Positions 1 through 10,338 are shown, numbered from the stretch's first letter. The stretch: DNA of 64,000 nt from Brasilonema angustatum HA4187-MV1 (GCA_019359695.1 JAHHGV010000004.1:162031-226030), one strand, 5' to 3'. Program-made: numbers and translations. The notes: generated by a model from the letters alone, not told the origin.

Positions 1-1
1 T

Positions 2-115
2 GAACATGAAATTTCGCCTCATTTTCCATTTGTGTCTATGGAAAATGAAGCTGCACCGCAGTTTTTCAGTACGAGCGATGAAACGCTATTGGCTATCGGG
101 GAGTGTTTGCGCTGA
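2..115 (+). CDS. Possible C-terminal tail of a gene entering from the left edge
   Basis: From base 2 the plus strand reads 37 codons without a stop, ending in TGA at 113-115. The inferred tail ends in SDETLLAIGECLR and has a plausible, non-repetitive composition. No domain can be recognised in so short a piece, and the other frames here are not clearly worse, so this is only a candidate for the 3' end of an upstream gene. Confidence 0.25.
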   Translation, partial: EHEISPHFPFVSMENEAAPQFFSTSDETLLAIGECLR

Positions 116-139
116 GTGGGGCGATGCTCCGAAGCCGCC

Positions 140-186
140 CCAAGGGCGATAAGCCGGAGGCTTGACGCTGCGCGTATCGCGCTCAT
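140..186. repeat. Dispersed palindromic repeat, copy 1
   Basis: The string GCGATAAGCCGGAGGCTT, followed shortly by GCGCGTATCGCGC, recurs near 18003-18040 and, inverted, near 47999-48041. Internal palindromes (GCGCGTATCGCGC, AAGCC/GGCTT) suggest a REP-like element. The rest of bases 116-300 shows no supportable gene. Confidence 0.6.
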
Positions 187-300
187 CAGCGTTTTGATGA
201 TTGCCAAATTTTTTCATGCAGAAAAGACTGTTTCTTGAGGATGGCAAAATTTGGATACAGCATGATGAGATAAAAACAAAAGTCTCTGTAGTGATCCGGC

Positions 301-2568
301 TTACAAGGAATAACTCGTTCCATTAGCAATAATCCCAATCAGATTCAAATTACTCAAGATTTCTGCAGATTGAATGAGTTTGTTGCAGCTTACCTGCCCC
401 ATCCGCCCTACCATGACAATCTGATTGCAAAGAGATGCCAGGATTGTGGCATCAACTGTGCCGAGAATAGGAGAAGTATCTATAAGCACGAGGTCATAAG
501 TTTGCTCGAAAAATTCCAACAATTCTTTCATCCGTGCAGAACTTAATAGCTTAACTGTATCTTCTAGTGTCGGTCCAGCAGTCAAAACATCAATGGAGGG
601 ATGAATAGGCTGGATGTATTCCAAAACTTCGGAATTTCTTTCCTCAACTAACAACAAGGATAGACCCCAATCATTGGTTAATCCCAAAATTTTGTGCAGA
701 TTTGGCTGTCGCAGGTTGGCATCAATTAATAAAACCCGTTGATGCATACGGGCAGCACTGACTGCAAGTCCCAGCGCCAAAGTTGACTTCCCTTCTCCAG
801 ACATTGCTGAAGTAACCATCACAGATTTGTGGCGAATACAAGACTTTGATATGTGAATGTTTTGGTACGCCATATCCAGCGTTTCGTGGGAGGGTAACAA
901 GCCGTAGACGTTGAAGTGCTTTTCGTCAGATATGGCTTGTGATGAGAAATGAGTTATGACTCGTCGCAAGGATCGGCGAAACGACCTCTTTTTTGTACTC
1001 AGCTGTGATAATTGTGGGACTGTCCCTAATAAACGAAGGTTTGTCAGCCTCTGTAACTCTTGTGGAGAAGAGATAACATCCTTGGATTCTGATATTAGGG
1101 CTGTGCCAATACCTAAAATCGGTGCTAGGAGCACTCCTGCAAGTAATATAGATAGCTTGTTGCTATCTAGATAGTTTTCTACTTGAGGTTGTTCCAAGAC
1201 TTGGAAATGAGATCCTCCTTGAGCCATCATCAATCCTAGAGATTGTTGTGCTGCCATGAGTTGCTCAAGTGTTTTGCGATTCGTTTCTACTTCTGGTAGC
1301 AGACGGTTGTACTGTGCTATTAAACTTGGGTATTTGCTTAGTTCAGCACGAATTTGCTCTTGTGAGTCAGCAAGACTCTTTTCATTGGCACGCAGCCCTA
1401 AGATTGCTGTCTGTACCTGAGTCAAGTCTTGCATCAGCTTCAAGTTAGCTTCTCCTACTTGCCTTGTAGTCTGTTGTAATTCTTGCGTACCAGACGATAT
1501 TTCTGTATCCAACGGCTTTTTTTGAAATAAAGTATCTGATATCGCTTGCATATCTTTGTCTCCCAGCGTTCGTCGAATCTCTTCTTGCAAAAGCGCGGCT
1601 TGAGTTCGTCGCTGCTGTATCAGTTTTTGGACTTCTGGATAATTATCTGTATAACGTAACCGTTCTTGAGCTAAAGCTAAATCAGTTTTTTGAATCTCAT
1701 TAAGTAGTGTTTGATAACGGGTTGACTGACTCAGACGAAAGGAGACAATAGCATTTTTAGGTAAGGACGACAATTGTTCTTTTAAGTTGTCGTAACGAGC
1801 TTGTAAGTCTTTAAGGTGTGCACGGGTAGTTCTTAACTGTTTTGTGATGTCAGCAAGAGATTCAAGAAGAATTTTGCCTTGTACCTGCGGATCGAGTAAA
1901 TGATTTTTTTCGCGAAATTGTTCCAATTTTTTATCCGCTTGAATCATTTTATTTTTGACTTCGGACAATCTTTTTTTGATAAAAGTAAGCCCTTTGGAAA
2001 GACTTTGTTTTCGTTGTTCTATGTTTTCTTCCTGATATACCTTTTGTAAAGACTTGAGAACCTTTTCTGATCTAACGGGATCGTTGTCTTTGAAGGAAAC
2101 TTCAAAGACTTGACTCATCACTTTGTTGTCCCCTGTCTGTGGCTGTAATGGCGTAACCACTAAAGGTGCTTGTTGACCTTTATTACCTTTTATATGTTCA
2201 ACTGTCAAATCTGGATACTCAAAACGAAGCAAATTAACTGCTTTTTGAATCAAGTTGGAACTCAGCATAAGCTTTTGCTGAGTCATGTCGTTAATAATGT
2301 CAAGATTAGTATTAGTAAAATTGCTTTCTGCTCCCTGTTGGGTATGACTTGAGCGTACCCCTTCATTTAGCTTAGAATTTACTAGTATTTGTATAGTACT
2401 TTGATATGTCGGTTTTGCACTTAAAGCCAGAACGCTTGCAACCGACATGACTACGCCAGAAACACCTAAGATTTGCAAGCGTCGGCGAAACAGAATTGTA
2501 GAGAGTTTTCTGCCTTGAACTTTGCTTTGTGGGGAAGTAATAATTATTTTTCTGTGCTCCAGACTCAT
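301..2568 (-). CDS. Polysaccharide chain-length determinant / tyrosine autokinase (Wzc-like)
   Basis: This is an inner-membrane polysaccharide co-polymerase fused to a cytoplasmic BY-kinase, the type that controls export and chain length of exopolysaccharide. The sequence shows a first membrane helix near residues 30-50, a long coiled-coil periplasmic region (about 190-440), a second helix near 475-495, then a kinase domain with Walker A (SAMSGEGKST, near 590), the A' box (LLIDANLRQPNL) and Walker B (LVLIDTSPI, near 695). The C-terminal tail lacks the usual tyrosine cluster; only one Tyr lies near the end, so autophosphorylation may use other residues. A TTG 15 bases upstream (2583) could also serve as start; the ATG at 2568 is preferred. 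No other polysaccharide genes lie beside it. Confidence 0.88.
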   Translation of the reverse strand: MSLEHRKIIITSPQSKVQGRKLSTILFRRRLQILGVSGVVMSVASVLALSAKPTYQSTIQILVNSKLNEGVRSSHTQQGAESNFTNTNLDIINDMTQQKLMLSSNLIQKAVNLLRFEYPDLTVEHIKGNKGQQAPLVVTPLQPQTGDNKVMSQVFEVSFKDNDPVRSEKVLKSLQKVYQEENIEQRKQSLSKGLTFIKKRLSEVKNKMIQADKKLEQFREKNHLLDPQVQGKILLESLADITKQLRTTRAHLKDLQARYDNLKEQLSSLPKNAIVSFRLSQSTRYQTLLNEIQKTDLALAQERLRYTDNYPEVQKLIQQRRTQAALLQEEIRRTLGDKDMQAISDTLFQKKPLDTEISSGTQELQQTTRQVGEANLKLMQDLTQVQTAILGLRANEKSLADSQEQIRAELSKYPSLIAQYNRLLPEVETNRKTLEQLMAAQQSLGLMMAQGGSHFQVLEQPQVENYLDSNKLSILLAGVLLAPILGIGTALISESKDVISSPQELQRLTNLRLLGTVPQLSQLSTKKRSFRRSLRRVITHFSSQAISDEKHFNVYGLLPSHETLDMAYQNIHISKSCIRHKSVMVTSAMSGEGKSTLALGLAVSAARMHQRVLLIDANLRQPNLHKILGLTNDWGLSLLLVEERNSEVLEYIQPIHPSIDVLTAGPTLEDTVKLLSSARMKELLEFFEQTYDLVLIDTSPILGTVDATILASLCNQIVMVGRMGQVSCNKLIQSAEILSNLNLIGIIANGTSYSL

Positions 2569-2583
2569 GTCAGCTACAATCAA

Positions 2584-3418
2584 AGTCCTCTGAATTATAC
2601 CGAATTACTTTTTCTACAAAATTGTGAGAAAAAATTGACAGTTTATACAAGTACACTCAAAAAAAAGAATTCGGAATATCTCTTACCCAGACGCTGCGCA
2701 AACGGATTTTGAAATTAAGGTACAAGATGTCACCTCTGCTGAAATATTTTCAATTTCATTTCAAGCTAAGTGAAGAATATTGAAATAGTCAACTGTCTCT
2801 GTCTATCTTTACCATCTCGTTACGATTCCAAGTTTTTTCTATTGTGATTTTTGAAGAAGCGGTTTATACAATCAATTGCTTTTTTTTGATTGGGTGAAAA
2901 ATCGCACTATGTTTATATAAAAAAACTGAATATTTTTTCCAAAGCAGAAAGCTGATAGTATTAAAAAAGACTTTAATAGAGACTGAAAATCTGCATATTT
3001 ATATTGTACTAAGAATTCTAAATGTTTATAATTACAAGCTAAATAAAGAAATTTTTGGAATATTTCAGATTTGAGAATAAAATCAGTAGTTCAATAATAA
3101 CAAGTAAAAATTTGGCTGTGTTTTTGTTAGTACTAGTTTGGTAAATAGAACAATTGTGTACAGTATGTTGATTAGTCAGCAGCTAAAAATATTGATATTT
3201 ACTTTTTTCTGTTTATAGACATGTATTTTCATCTACTTTTACAGAAATCAAACACCGAAAAATTTTTGACTTCTTCGATCAGAAAATTTAAATTTATTAT
3301 GAAGATGGGCGCAAATGAGTAGAAAATGAATAAATTTCTTGATATCAAGCCTATTAAAGGCTCTAGATGTAGAGACAAAAAGCTATATTTAACAGTTAAC
3401 AGTGAACAGTTAACTGAT
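2584..3418. other. Long AT-rich intergenic region, no gene seen
   Basis: About 835 bases with very high A+T and stops in all frames. It holds short A/T runs and, at the rnz end (about 3390-3416), a TTAACAGT/ACTGTTAA-type local inverted repeat that could end rnz transcription. It probably carries the upstream region of the tyrosine kinase gene. I see no RNA fold that I can name. Confidence 0.5.
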
Positions 3419-4384
3419 TTAAGCCATAGCCTCCGCCTTTTTTAATTCTTTATCCCGCCGTCTAGGTACTTCATAAGTCATAAAATCATATGCCATGTCA
3501 GTTTTAGGAAAAATAGCACGAGCTTCCTCTAGTAAATCTTTTAACTCTATTTCATTTCCAGGAGCATACCGGGGACTAAAATGTGTCATTATGAGTCGAT
3601 TTACCCCAGCAGCTAAAGCGGTTTGCGCTGCCATTGTGGTTGTGGAATGTAACCGTTGAAAAGCCATCTCTGCATCTTGATGGGCGAATGTCGCCTCGTG
3701 AATTAACACATCTGCATCCTGTGCCAATTCGACTGCACCGTCACAATAAAGTGTATCTGTACAATAGGCAATTTTGCGTCCAATTTCTGTCGGTCCACAC
3801 AGTTGCTTACCATCAATCACTCGCCCATCAGCAAGAGTCACGACTTCACCACGTTTGAGTTGACCGTAAATGCGACCGGGAGGAATTTCCAACGCTTTGG
3901 CTTTTTCTACATCAAAACGTCCTGGTCGGTCTTTCTCTAAAACACGGTAGCCAAAACTGGTAACGCGATGATGCAAAAAACCACAGATTACAATGAATTC
4001 ATCATCTTCGTAAATCACCCCTGGACGTACGGCGTGAACTTTGACTGGATAAGAAAAGTGGGTGTGGGAGTAGCGTGAGGCGGCTTGTAGGTACTCATTT
4101 AATCCCGGTGGACCATAAATATCAACGCGTTGTACATTTCCTGCTAAACCACAACTGGCGAGAAGACCCATTAAGCCAAAAATATGATCGCCGTGCATAT
4201 GGGTGATAAAAATTCGGGAGAGTTGGCTGACTCTGAGGTCACTCCGCAAAATTTGATGCTGAGTTCCTTCACCACAGTCAAATAACCACATCTGAGCACG
4301 TTGTGGTAACCTCAGCGCGACACTGGAAACATTGCGCGATCGCGTAGGTACACCGGAACTCGTCCCTAGAAATGTTATCTCCAC
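3419..4384 (-). CDS. rnz: Ribonuclease Z (tRNA 3'-end processing)
   Basis: RNase Z is a metallo-beta-lactamase-fold endonuclease that removes the 3' trailer of pre-tRNAs lacking an encoded CCA, as the tRNA-Phe in this window does. The N-terminus [13 protein letters not shown] and the zinc motif H62-M-H64-G-D66-H67 are typical, with further ligands in the ATFAHQD and THFSPRY stretches. The start is taken as GTG at 4384, which gives 321 residues, the usual family length, and puts the protein directly at EITFLG. An ATG at 4465 would add 27 residues of unlike sequence. The gene is divergent from the CHAT gene. Confidence 0.95.
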   Translation of the reverse strand: MEITFLGTSSGVPTRSRNVSSVALRLPQRAQMWLFDCGEGTQHQILRSDLRVSQLSRIFITHMHGDHIFGLMGLLASCGLAGNVQRVDIYGPPGLNEYLQAASRYSHTHFSYPVKVHAVRPGVIYEDDEFIVICGFLHHRVTSFGYRVLEKDRPGRFDVEKAKALEIPPGRIYGQLKRGEVVTLADGRVIDGKQLCGPTEIGRKIAYCTDTLYCDGAVELAQDADVLIHEATFAHQDAEMAFQRLHSTTTMAAQTALAAGVNRLIMTHFSPRYAPGNEIELKDLLEEARAIFPKTDMAYDFMTYEVPRRRDKELKKAEAMA

Positions 4385-4616
4385 GGCCTTATTTTGCCTT
4401 CCTCTTACTGCATTTGCCACTCTCTTCTCTATAGTGGCATGGAAAATGCAAAATTCTTGTGGCAAAACGCTTTCCTAAAAAAAAGTGCCTTAGCGTGTTT
4501 TCAGGTGAAATACTGCTGTTTATATGTGCTTTATAATACGCTTTTGTATATTCTAAAGTAAGATACAGCAGACTTCCCAGATTTGTCGAAAATCTATATC
4601 TGAAGAAAGCACTCAT

Positions 4617-7130
4617 ATGCCAAGCCAACACAGGACATCTATTCTCCGTCGTTCATTAAAACTAATATTTCTGTTCAGTCTTGTATTTATTTTATGGCTG
4701 AGTCACGTTCCGTTATCACCTTTGCTGTGGGGATTTGGGGAAGTCGTCTCTGTAGAAACTCGTGATGTTAGGAAACTGGTGCAGCAGATAGAACAGAGGG
4801 AACAAGCGTTAGCCTACCATCGCCAAACCAAAGATTGGCTACAGGTTGGACAAATGCTCATCCAGCAGGCTCAAGCTTATATGAATTTGGGGAAACCTAA
4901 AAGAGCGATCGCTCTTTTAGATAGTGTGTTGCAAATTGCTCGTACACATAACAATAGTGTCTTAGAAGCATTGGCTTTGAGCAGCCGAGGAGAAGCTTAT
5001 CAACAAAAAGGTGATTACAAACACGCGATTACAGATTTACAAGCTAGCTTAAATTTTTCTGATGTAAAAAAGAATTTAATGGCTCGTGCGTCTGTTTTCC
5101 AAAATTTAGGAACAGCCTATATAAGGCTTGCTCAAGTCAATTATCTTCGTGCGGAATCGGCTGTAGAACTTGGTGATGATGATGTTGCTTATATTTTAAA
5201 AAAACAAGGTTTAGATTCTGATTTTCTTGCGTTGGAATACCTTGAAAAGAGTCTTGTTATTGCCCATAAACAGAATGATAACTTAGCACAAATCCGTTTA
5301 CTTATCAATTCAGTTACACCTGCACATCACACGAAACAATCAGACTTAGCTAAAACAAACTTGCAAGAAGCTTTAGTGCTGCTCAAACAACTACCTGATT
5401 CACCCGAAAAAGTTTATGCATCCATCGAATTAGCTAAAATTGTACAACTTCCGTCTGATAATTTCACTCTCTCTTTAGTGAAATGTCAACAACCAATTGT
5501 AGAAATAAAATATATTCCATCTCTACATCTCCTTCAGCAAGCCGTTTCAATTGCTCAAGGTTTGGCAGATGATCGCGCTTTATCTTTTGCTTTGACTTAT
5601 CTTGCTCATTTTTATGAATGTCAACACGATTACACGCAAGCGCTCAAATTAACTCGTGAAGCACAGTTTCTTGCTGAAAACAATGTAAATGCTAGAGAGA
5701 ACTTATATTTGTGTCAGTGGCAATTTGCTCGCATTTTCAAAGCACAAAATAAACTTATGATGGCACTGACAGCTTATGAAGCAGCTATTAATACTTTCAA
5801 AAATCTACGCCATCCTCATGTTATTTTTGATTCCTATTTACAAGATTTTAGCCATGAAAATACTAATGAAAAAATCTTACGCGAGTTGATTGAAGTCAAG
5901 TTAAGTTTAACAGGTATTAACTTATCTAAAAATAATAGTCATGATTTGACTGAAATACTGAATAAAATTGAAAATTTAAAACTGGCAGAAGTACAAAATT
6001 ATTTAGGAGAAGATTCAGACTTAATTTTAGTTAATAAAAAAGTAATTGACTCAGTAGAAACAGATAATACAACTGCTTTTTTTCACTCCATTATATTAGA
6101 AGATAGACTCGCTATTATCATAAGTCTTCCTGATAATAAGAAGTATTTGAGGTGGATATTCGTTGATAGAAAAAGCCTAAGACAAGAAATCAACGAATTT
6201 CGTAGAGGTCTAGAAAAACGTAGTAATATAATTTACAACCCTCAACAAGCACAGAAACTGTACGACTGGATTATTCGTCCTTTTGTTAAAGACTTAGATT
6301 CCTTGCACATTAAAACTCTCATTTTTATTAATGATGGAATTCTTGGTAGTGTACCAATGACGGCGCTGCATGATGGAAAGGAATTCTTGGTTCAGAGGTA
6401 TGCGATCAGCAATGCTTGCTTCCTGAGTCCGAAGGACACGCTACGCGAACGGAGCATCGCTACAACCTCAGCGACTACCCTTATCAATGCCAAAAAAGTC
6501 AACCGTAAAAATCTACGGATGCTTGCTATGGGGTTAACTAAAGATGCAATAGTTGATGGTAGAAAGTACGAGGCTCTCAGTAACGTCAAGCAAGAAATCA
6601 ATCAAGTTACAGCACAAATTCCTGGTAGCAAGCAATTATTGGATGACAACTTCACATACACGAATCTGCAAACTGAACTTCGGCAAACTTTTTACCCTAT
6701 TATTCACATTGCCACTCACGGTGAGTTTAGCGCAGTTTCCGAAGATACCTTCTTGATCACAGGAAATAATGGCAAACTTACCATGACTGATTTATATACT
6801 CTGATTCGCAATACTCTTCGTGGTTCTCAAGCAGTAGAATTACTAACACTGACGGCTTGCGACACTGCTATTGGAGATGACCGTATTCCTTTGGGTTTAG
6901 CAGGTAGCACAGTTAACGCTGGTGTCAAAAGCGCTTTCGCTTCTCTTTGGTCAATTAATGATGCTGCAACTGTAACGTTTGTGACAAAATTTTATGCTGA
7001 ATGGTACGAGAATGGACTCAGTAAGGCAGAGGCTCTACAAAGGGTGCAAAAAGAACTGATTACCAATGGTAAAAAATATGCTCATCCATACTACTGGGCT
7101 CCTTTTATTCTTGTAGGTAATTGGTTTTAG
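4617..7130 (+). CDS. TPR-CHAT protein (caspase-like peptidase domain)
   Basis: This 837-residue protein has an N-terminal hydrophobic helix (about 12-36), helical TPR-like repeats (about 50-420) and a C-terminal CHAT domain. CHAT is a caspase-related fold; the expected catalytic dyad is visible as H701 in HIATHGEF and C748 in LTACDTA, followed by the characteristic GLAGSTVNAGVKSAFASLW block. It could be a membrane-tethered protease responding to a bound partner, but substrate and trigger are unknown. In cyanobacteria such proteins often sit near DUF928 and CHASE2 genes, as here. Residues about 602-621 are encoded by a dispersed repeat read in frame. The ATG at 4617 has an AAGAAAG stretch 8 bases upstream. 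It converges on the DUF928 gene. Confidence 0.85.
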   Translation: MPSQHRTSILRRSLKLIFLFSLVFILWLSHVPLSPLLWGFGEVVSVETRDVRKLVQQIEQREQALAYHRQTKDWLQVGQMLIQQAQAYMNLGKPKRAIALLDSVLQIARTHNNSVLEALALSSRGEAYQQKGDYKHAITDLQASLNFSDVKKNLMARASVFQNLGTAYIRLAQVNYLRAESAVELGDDDVAYILKKQGLDSDFLALEYLEKSLVIAHKQNDNLAQIRLLINSVTPAHHTKQSDLAKTNLQEALVLLKQLPDSPEKVYASIELAKIVQLPSDNFTLSLVKCQQPIVEIKYIPSLHLLQQAVSIAQGLADDRALSFALTYLAHFYECQHDYTQALKLTREAQFLAENNVNARENLYLCQWQFARIFKAQNKLMMALTAYEAAINTFKNLRHPHVIFDSYLQDFSHENTNEKILRELIEVKLSLTGINLSKNNSHDLTEILNKIENLKLAEVQNYLGEDSDLILVNKKVIDSVETDNTTAFFHSIILEDRLAIIISLPDNKKYLRWIFVDRKSLRQEINEFRRGLEKRSNIIYNPQQAQKLYDWIIRPFVKDLDSLHIKTLIFINDGILGSVPMTALHDGKEFLVQRYAISNACFLSPKDTLRERSIATTSATTLINAKKVNRKNLRMLAMGLTKDAIVDGRKYEALSNVKQEINQVTAQIPGSKQLLDDNFTYTNLQTELRQTFYPIIHIATHGEFSAVSEDTFLITGNNGKLTMTDLYTLIRNTLRGSQAVELLTLTACDTAIGDDRIPLGLAGSTVNAGVKSAFASLWSINDAATVTFVTKFYAEWYENGLSKAEALQRVQKELITNGKKYAHPYYWAPFILVGNWF
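6424..6480. repeat. Palindromic repeat read in frame inside the CHAT gene
   Basis: The 13-mer GGACACGCTACGC (6434-6446) is the exact reverse complement of 40835-40847 in the response-regulator gene, and CGCGAACGG also occurs in both. The reading frame continues through it, adding a Ser/Thr/Arg-rich stretch just before the CHAT catalytic core. Confidence 0.6.
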
Positions 7131-7165
7131 TCATCACCAAAAAACTCTTGAATGTTGACCTTTTT

Positions 7166-7900
7166 TCAATTGCTCAATGCAAGATTATAGAGATCCAAAT
7201 TCTGGAGAGACTTCTCTAATTGAGCGAGATCTTGTATCAAAGTTATCCCCACTATTTTTAATTGTCGATCTACAGTGAAGGCTAGAGCTTCGCCTAAGGC
7301 ATCATACCACATACCAGCTTCAGCATATGAATTCGCTCTTTCGGAAGGTTCGCGTTCGCGAGAAAGCAGAATTTTTAAAGTTGACGGCATTTGTACAACC
7401 TCTATTTCTGCCCGAACAAGAAAATTACGAGATGGACGGTTAGGGTTGCACAAGGTTTCCACTTGCCAGAGATATTTTTTACCTGAAGTTAATCCTTGCT
7501 TGTACTGTGGCAAAGATAGCTTCATTATCCCTGGAGAGCTTTGCAACTGGTACTTATATGTCAGGGTGGTTGGTTGATCATTTGTATCAAACTCGTAAAG
7601 AGTAAATTCTATGGGTATTTTTTGGTCGTAAGGTACAAACCATGCAAAAGTTGGGTGAGTTGAAGTCGTTTGTCCAACGTGAGTCATTGGAGCAAGTAGG
7701 GTGGGTGAACTAACACCAGTTGTTTGGCAACTCCCTCTAACCCCTGATGAGTCTGTATAAGTACTGGGAGGTTTTTGAGTACGGGGTGGTTGGTATTTAG
7801 CATATGCAGCCTGAGTTGAACTCAGCGTGAAACTCAAAATACAACTCGCTAATAAGCTGAGATTAAGTACTCTGTACAAAAGCCATAGTAAGTAAGTCAT
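7166..7900 (-). CDS. DUF928 family secreted protein
   Basis: This 244-residue protein starts with a signal peptide (hydrophobic stretch ending near TQAAYA) and carries the DUF928 hallmark APMTHVGQTTSTHPTFAWF in its first half, followed by a beta-rich region and a C-terminal YAEAGMWYDALGEAL segment. The family is nearly confined to cyanobacteria and its function is unknown. The ATG at 7900 has a GGAGAG box 10 bases upstream; a GTG at 7918 overlaps that box and is less likely. The SREREPSERANS stretch before YAEAG is Arg/Glu-rich and is encoded by TTCGCG-rich DNA, possibly a small repeat-derived insertion. It is convergent with the CHAT gene and upstream of nothing on its own strand. Confidence 0.8.
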   Translation of the reverse strand: MTYLLWLLYRVLNLSLLASCILSFTLSSTQAAYAKYQPPRTQKPPSTYTDSSGVRGSCQTTGVSSPTLLAPMTHVGQTTSTHPTFAWFVPYDQKIPIEFTLYEFDTNDQPTTLTYKYQLQSSPGIMKLSLPQYKQGLTSGKKYLWQVETLCNPNRPSRNFLVRAEIEVVQMPSTLKILLSREREPSERANSYAEAGMWYDALGEALAFTVDRQLKIVGITLIQDLAQLEKSLQNLDLYNLALSN

Positions 7901-8180
7901 TATAATCACTCTCTCCACAGTGATATGGAGTCAGTAATAGTACGAGGATGGTAGAGAAATTTTTAGTTTCTATCTAGTAGATTCTCTAGCCATGCTAACT
8001 TTACTATGAATTTTCAGTCAATTTTATGACATATAATTAATGAAGTTTCTGTAAATAGTTCTTGCTTATTCATGTATTTTTTATATCTAGCTGTGGTTTT
8101 TACAGGCTTTCTCAAGAAGAAGGGGTTGAGTGAAACCATGACAAAACCAGGTGCTAACTCCTGCACCAGACGCTCTTGCA

Positions 8181-8219
8181 ACAAGTCGGAAAACTCTAGC
8201 CGAGCACTGGCTCGCCTTA
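8181..8219. repeat. 39-bp dispersed repeat, copy A
   Basis: The string ACAAGTCGG.AAACTCTAGCC with continuation GAGCACT.GCTC.CCTTA recurs at 39052-39090 with three or four differences. It lies in the 310-base gap (7919-8228) between DUF928 and the CHASE2 kinase, which otherwise holds no gene that I can support. Confidence 0.6.
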
Positions 8220-8228
8220 GCTATTTAA

Positions 8229-10112
8229 TCAACTTTTTGACGCCAGCCAAGATAATTCGCAAAGAGTGCCTTTGGGAAAAAGAGGCGATCGCGTAAATTT
8301 GCCTTTGAGTTGTTGAGCAATATACTTAAACTGCCGTGTTCCTTGACCTTCTTTGTATGATTTCATACTCAATCCGTTATCTTTAATCCTCAAGGTGTGC
8401 CAGCCATTGTCATTTTCGTAAATCACCTCTAGACGGGTTAGTCCTAGGGCGTGTTTGCCAACATTGCACAAAGCTTCTTCCAGAAATCGACACACACCTT
8501 GCTTTTGTTCGATACTTAAGTGTGTATCTTCTATTGGCTCAAAGGTACGGACTTTGACCTTGAGAGTTTTAAAACAGGGAAAGTCTCGCTCTAAGGTATA
8601 GTTGTAAACTTGATAGAGAATGTCGTGAAGAGGGTTTTGTAAATTGAGTTCTATACCACTTCCAATATAAAGACGATTATCTTGATTTTGCGGTTCTCGT
8701 TGCAAAAACTCATAGATGCCCCGTAGCTCATAGTTTAATTTCTCCAAATCTTTTTCAAGTTCGCAAAGTAATTCGTCTGGTGGCAAATCTTTCCCATCTT
8801 TTACACGTCTCAAAGCTTTAGCCAGAGTTTGTAATGGTCCGTTATGAATTGTTTCAAATGTGCGTTCAATTATTATTTGACGAGCGTTAATTTTTGCTTG
8901 AAAAGTTTGGTCATATTGAAACAAAGCGGTGAGTCCTACACCATTTAAAGTCAACACAAGGATTGCTGGTATCACTGGAACCCAGCAACCCCAAAAGAGT
9001 AGCAGCAAATAACTACTTCCTATAAGGTTAATGCTAGCAATGCTAACAGCCAAAAGATTTATTAACGGATATTTAGTGAGTCTGGCGAAATAAATTCCTA
9101 CAAAACCCCAACCTATAATCCAAATATATTCCCACTCTTTTGTCCATGCATTTATGAGTGGTCGTCCGTCAAGTACTGCACTGATAATCTGTGAAGTTTC
9201 ATGAGCTTGAATTTCTACTCCATAAACTCGTCCTGGTGCAGTTTTGGTAGATGCAATTGTGGAAGTTGAGATCAGGTCTTTTACGCTAGAAGCAGTCATG
9301 CCAATAATGACAATGCGATCGCGTATCCACTCTGGCTTAAAGTTTCCCGTTTTGATATCATTCAGACTAACTGTTCTAAATCGCTCTCGATCGTTCTTAA
9401 AATTTAGTAAAACTTGAACCCCACCTGCATCTGCTTTGACATATCCCCCAGAGTTGGGCAAAAAGCGGGGTAACTCAGTGTTAGCAAATCTCATAGTATC
9501 GCGATCGCGTAAGCCATTCTCCAGGGTGATACCTTTATGGGTTAAATAAGCTTCTGATAAACGTAAAGACAAAGAAAATTTGTATCCTTTAGGCGTTGGC
9601 GTTGCCAGCAGACTACGTCTGAGTTTACCGTCTGTATCCGTCATTTGATCCGCAAAACCAATTTGTTCAGAAGACAAATAGGGCGTTGGATCAACTTTAT
9701 CTGGTAAAACTTTTTCAATAGCAATCAAATTTCTCATGTCTTTGAATGCAGCAATCATCTCAGGGTTACCTGGAGGAGGTACTGGTACATTTCTGTATAT
9801 ATCCAGACCGATGACTCTGGGTTTGTACGTCTGCAACTTTACCAGTAGCGATGCTAACTCTCCATCTGGTATAGGATAATTTTTTATACTGCGGATATCA
9901 TCTTCATTAATTCCCACAATCAGAATTCGTTCATCGATAGGTTCTGATGGGCGCAGACGTAGAAAAGTATCAAAAGCTAGCCATTCTAAAGCTTGTAATG
10001 AACCAGTCAGACGGGCTATGATCACAAGCCCAATGATTAGAATTCCTGTTGATGCACCTAAGCGCCAAACAAAAATTTCCTCTTTAACTTTTTTCCACAT
10101 GCTGGGATACAT
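8229..10112 (-). CDS. CHASE2-domain sensor histidine kinase
   Basis: The order is one N-terminal membrane helix (about 18-35), an extracytoplasmic CHASE2 sensor (about 55-310, with ILIVGINEDD and VIIGMTASS typical of the domain), then membrane helices (about 330-395), and a cytoplasmic kinase core. The core resembles the HisKA_3/NarX class: H423 lies in TIHNGPLQTL, and a degenerate ATPase region carries LEEALCNVGKHA (N-box) and LRIKDNG (G1 box). The signal sensed is unknown. The next upstream gene on the same strand encodes a REC-HTH regulator, the natural partner. M5 is an alternative start. Confidence 0.85.
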   Translation of the reverse strand: MYPSMWKKVKEEIFVWRLGASTGILIIGLVIIARLTGSLQALEWLAFDTFLRLRPSEPIDERILIVGINEDDIRSIKNYPIPDGELASLLVKLQTYKPRVIGLDIYRNVPVPPPGNPEMIAAFKDMRNLIAIEKVLPDKVDPTPYLSSEQIGFADQMTDTDGKLRRSLLATPTPKGYKFSLSLRLSEAYLTHKGITLENGLRDRDTMRFANTELPRFLPNSGGYVKADAGGVQVLLNFKNDRERFRTVSLNDIKTGNFKPEWIRDRIVIIGMTASSVKDLISTSTIASTKTAPGRVYGVEIQAHETSQIISAVLDGRPLINAWTKEWEYIWIIGWGFVGIYFARLTKYPLINLLAVSIASINLIGSSYLLLLFWGCWVPVIPAILVLTLNGVGLTALFQYDQTFQAKINARQIIIERTFETIHNGPLQTLAKALRRVKDGKDLPPDELLCELEKDLEKLNYELRGIYEFLQREPQNQDNRLYIGSGIELNLQNPLHDILYQVYNYTLERDFPCFKTLKVKVRTFEPIEDTHLSIEQKQGVCRFLEEALCNVGKHALGLTRLEVIYENDNGWHTLRIKDNGLSMKSYKEGQGTRQFKYIAQQLKGKFTRSPLFPKGTLCELSWLASKS

Positions 10113-10133
10113 GAGCTTCTTAAATTAATAATT

Positions 10134-10171
10134 AGTAATGGTTAATAGGGGAAACCTTGTTAACCATTACT
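10134..10171. other. Stem-loop between response regulator and CHASE2 kinase genes
   Basis: AGTAATGGTTAA (10134-10145) pairs perfectly with TTAACCATTACT (10160-10171) around a 14-base loop. There is no clear T-run, so it may be a processing or attenuating structure between two same-strand genes rather than a full terminator. The rest of 10113-10338 is non-coding. Confidence 0.45.
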
Positions 10172-10338
10172 GAGTATTAATTTAAATTCCGGAACTCATT
10201 AATATCTTGTTAAAGAAGAAATTTAGATACAGCACCTTACAAGTAAATGGAGTGCAGTACTGAGGTCTAAAAGGCACATAGAAAGCTCTTTTTACTTCTG
10301 AATCCTGACGACTGACGTCTTTATTCTACTGTAAGTTA

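Noticed and set aside
956-1174. 72-codon plus-strand frame
   Set aside because: Lies wholly inside the tyrosine kinase gene on the other strand, with no family resemblance.
4389-4631. 80-codon minus-strand frame upstream of rnz
   Set aside because: Overlaps the rnz N-terminal region and the CHAT start; it has no ribosome site or recognisable sequence.
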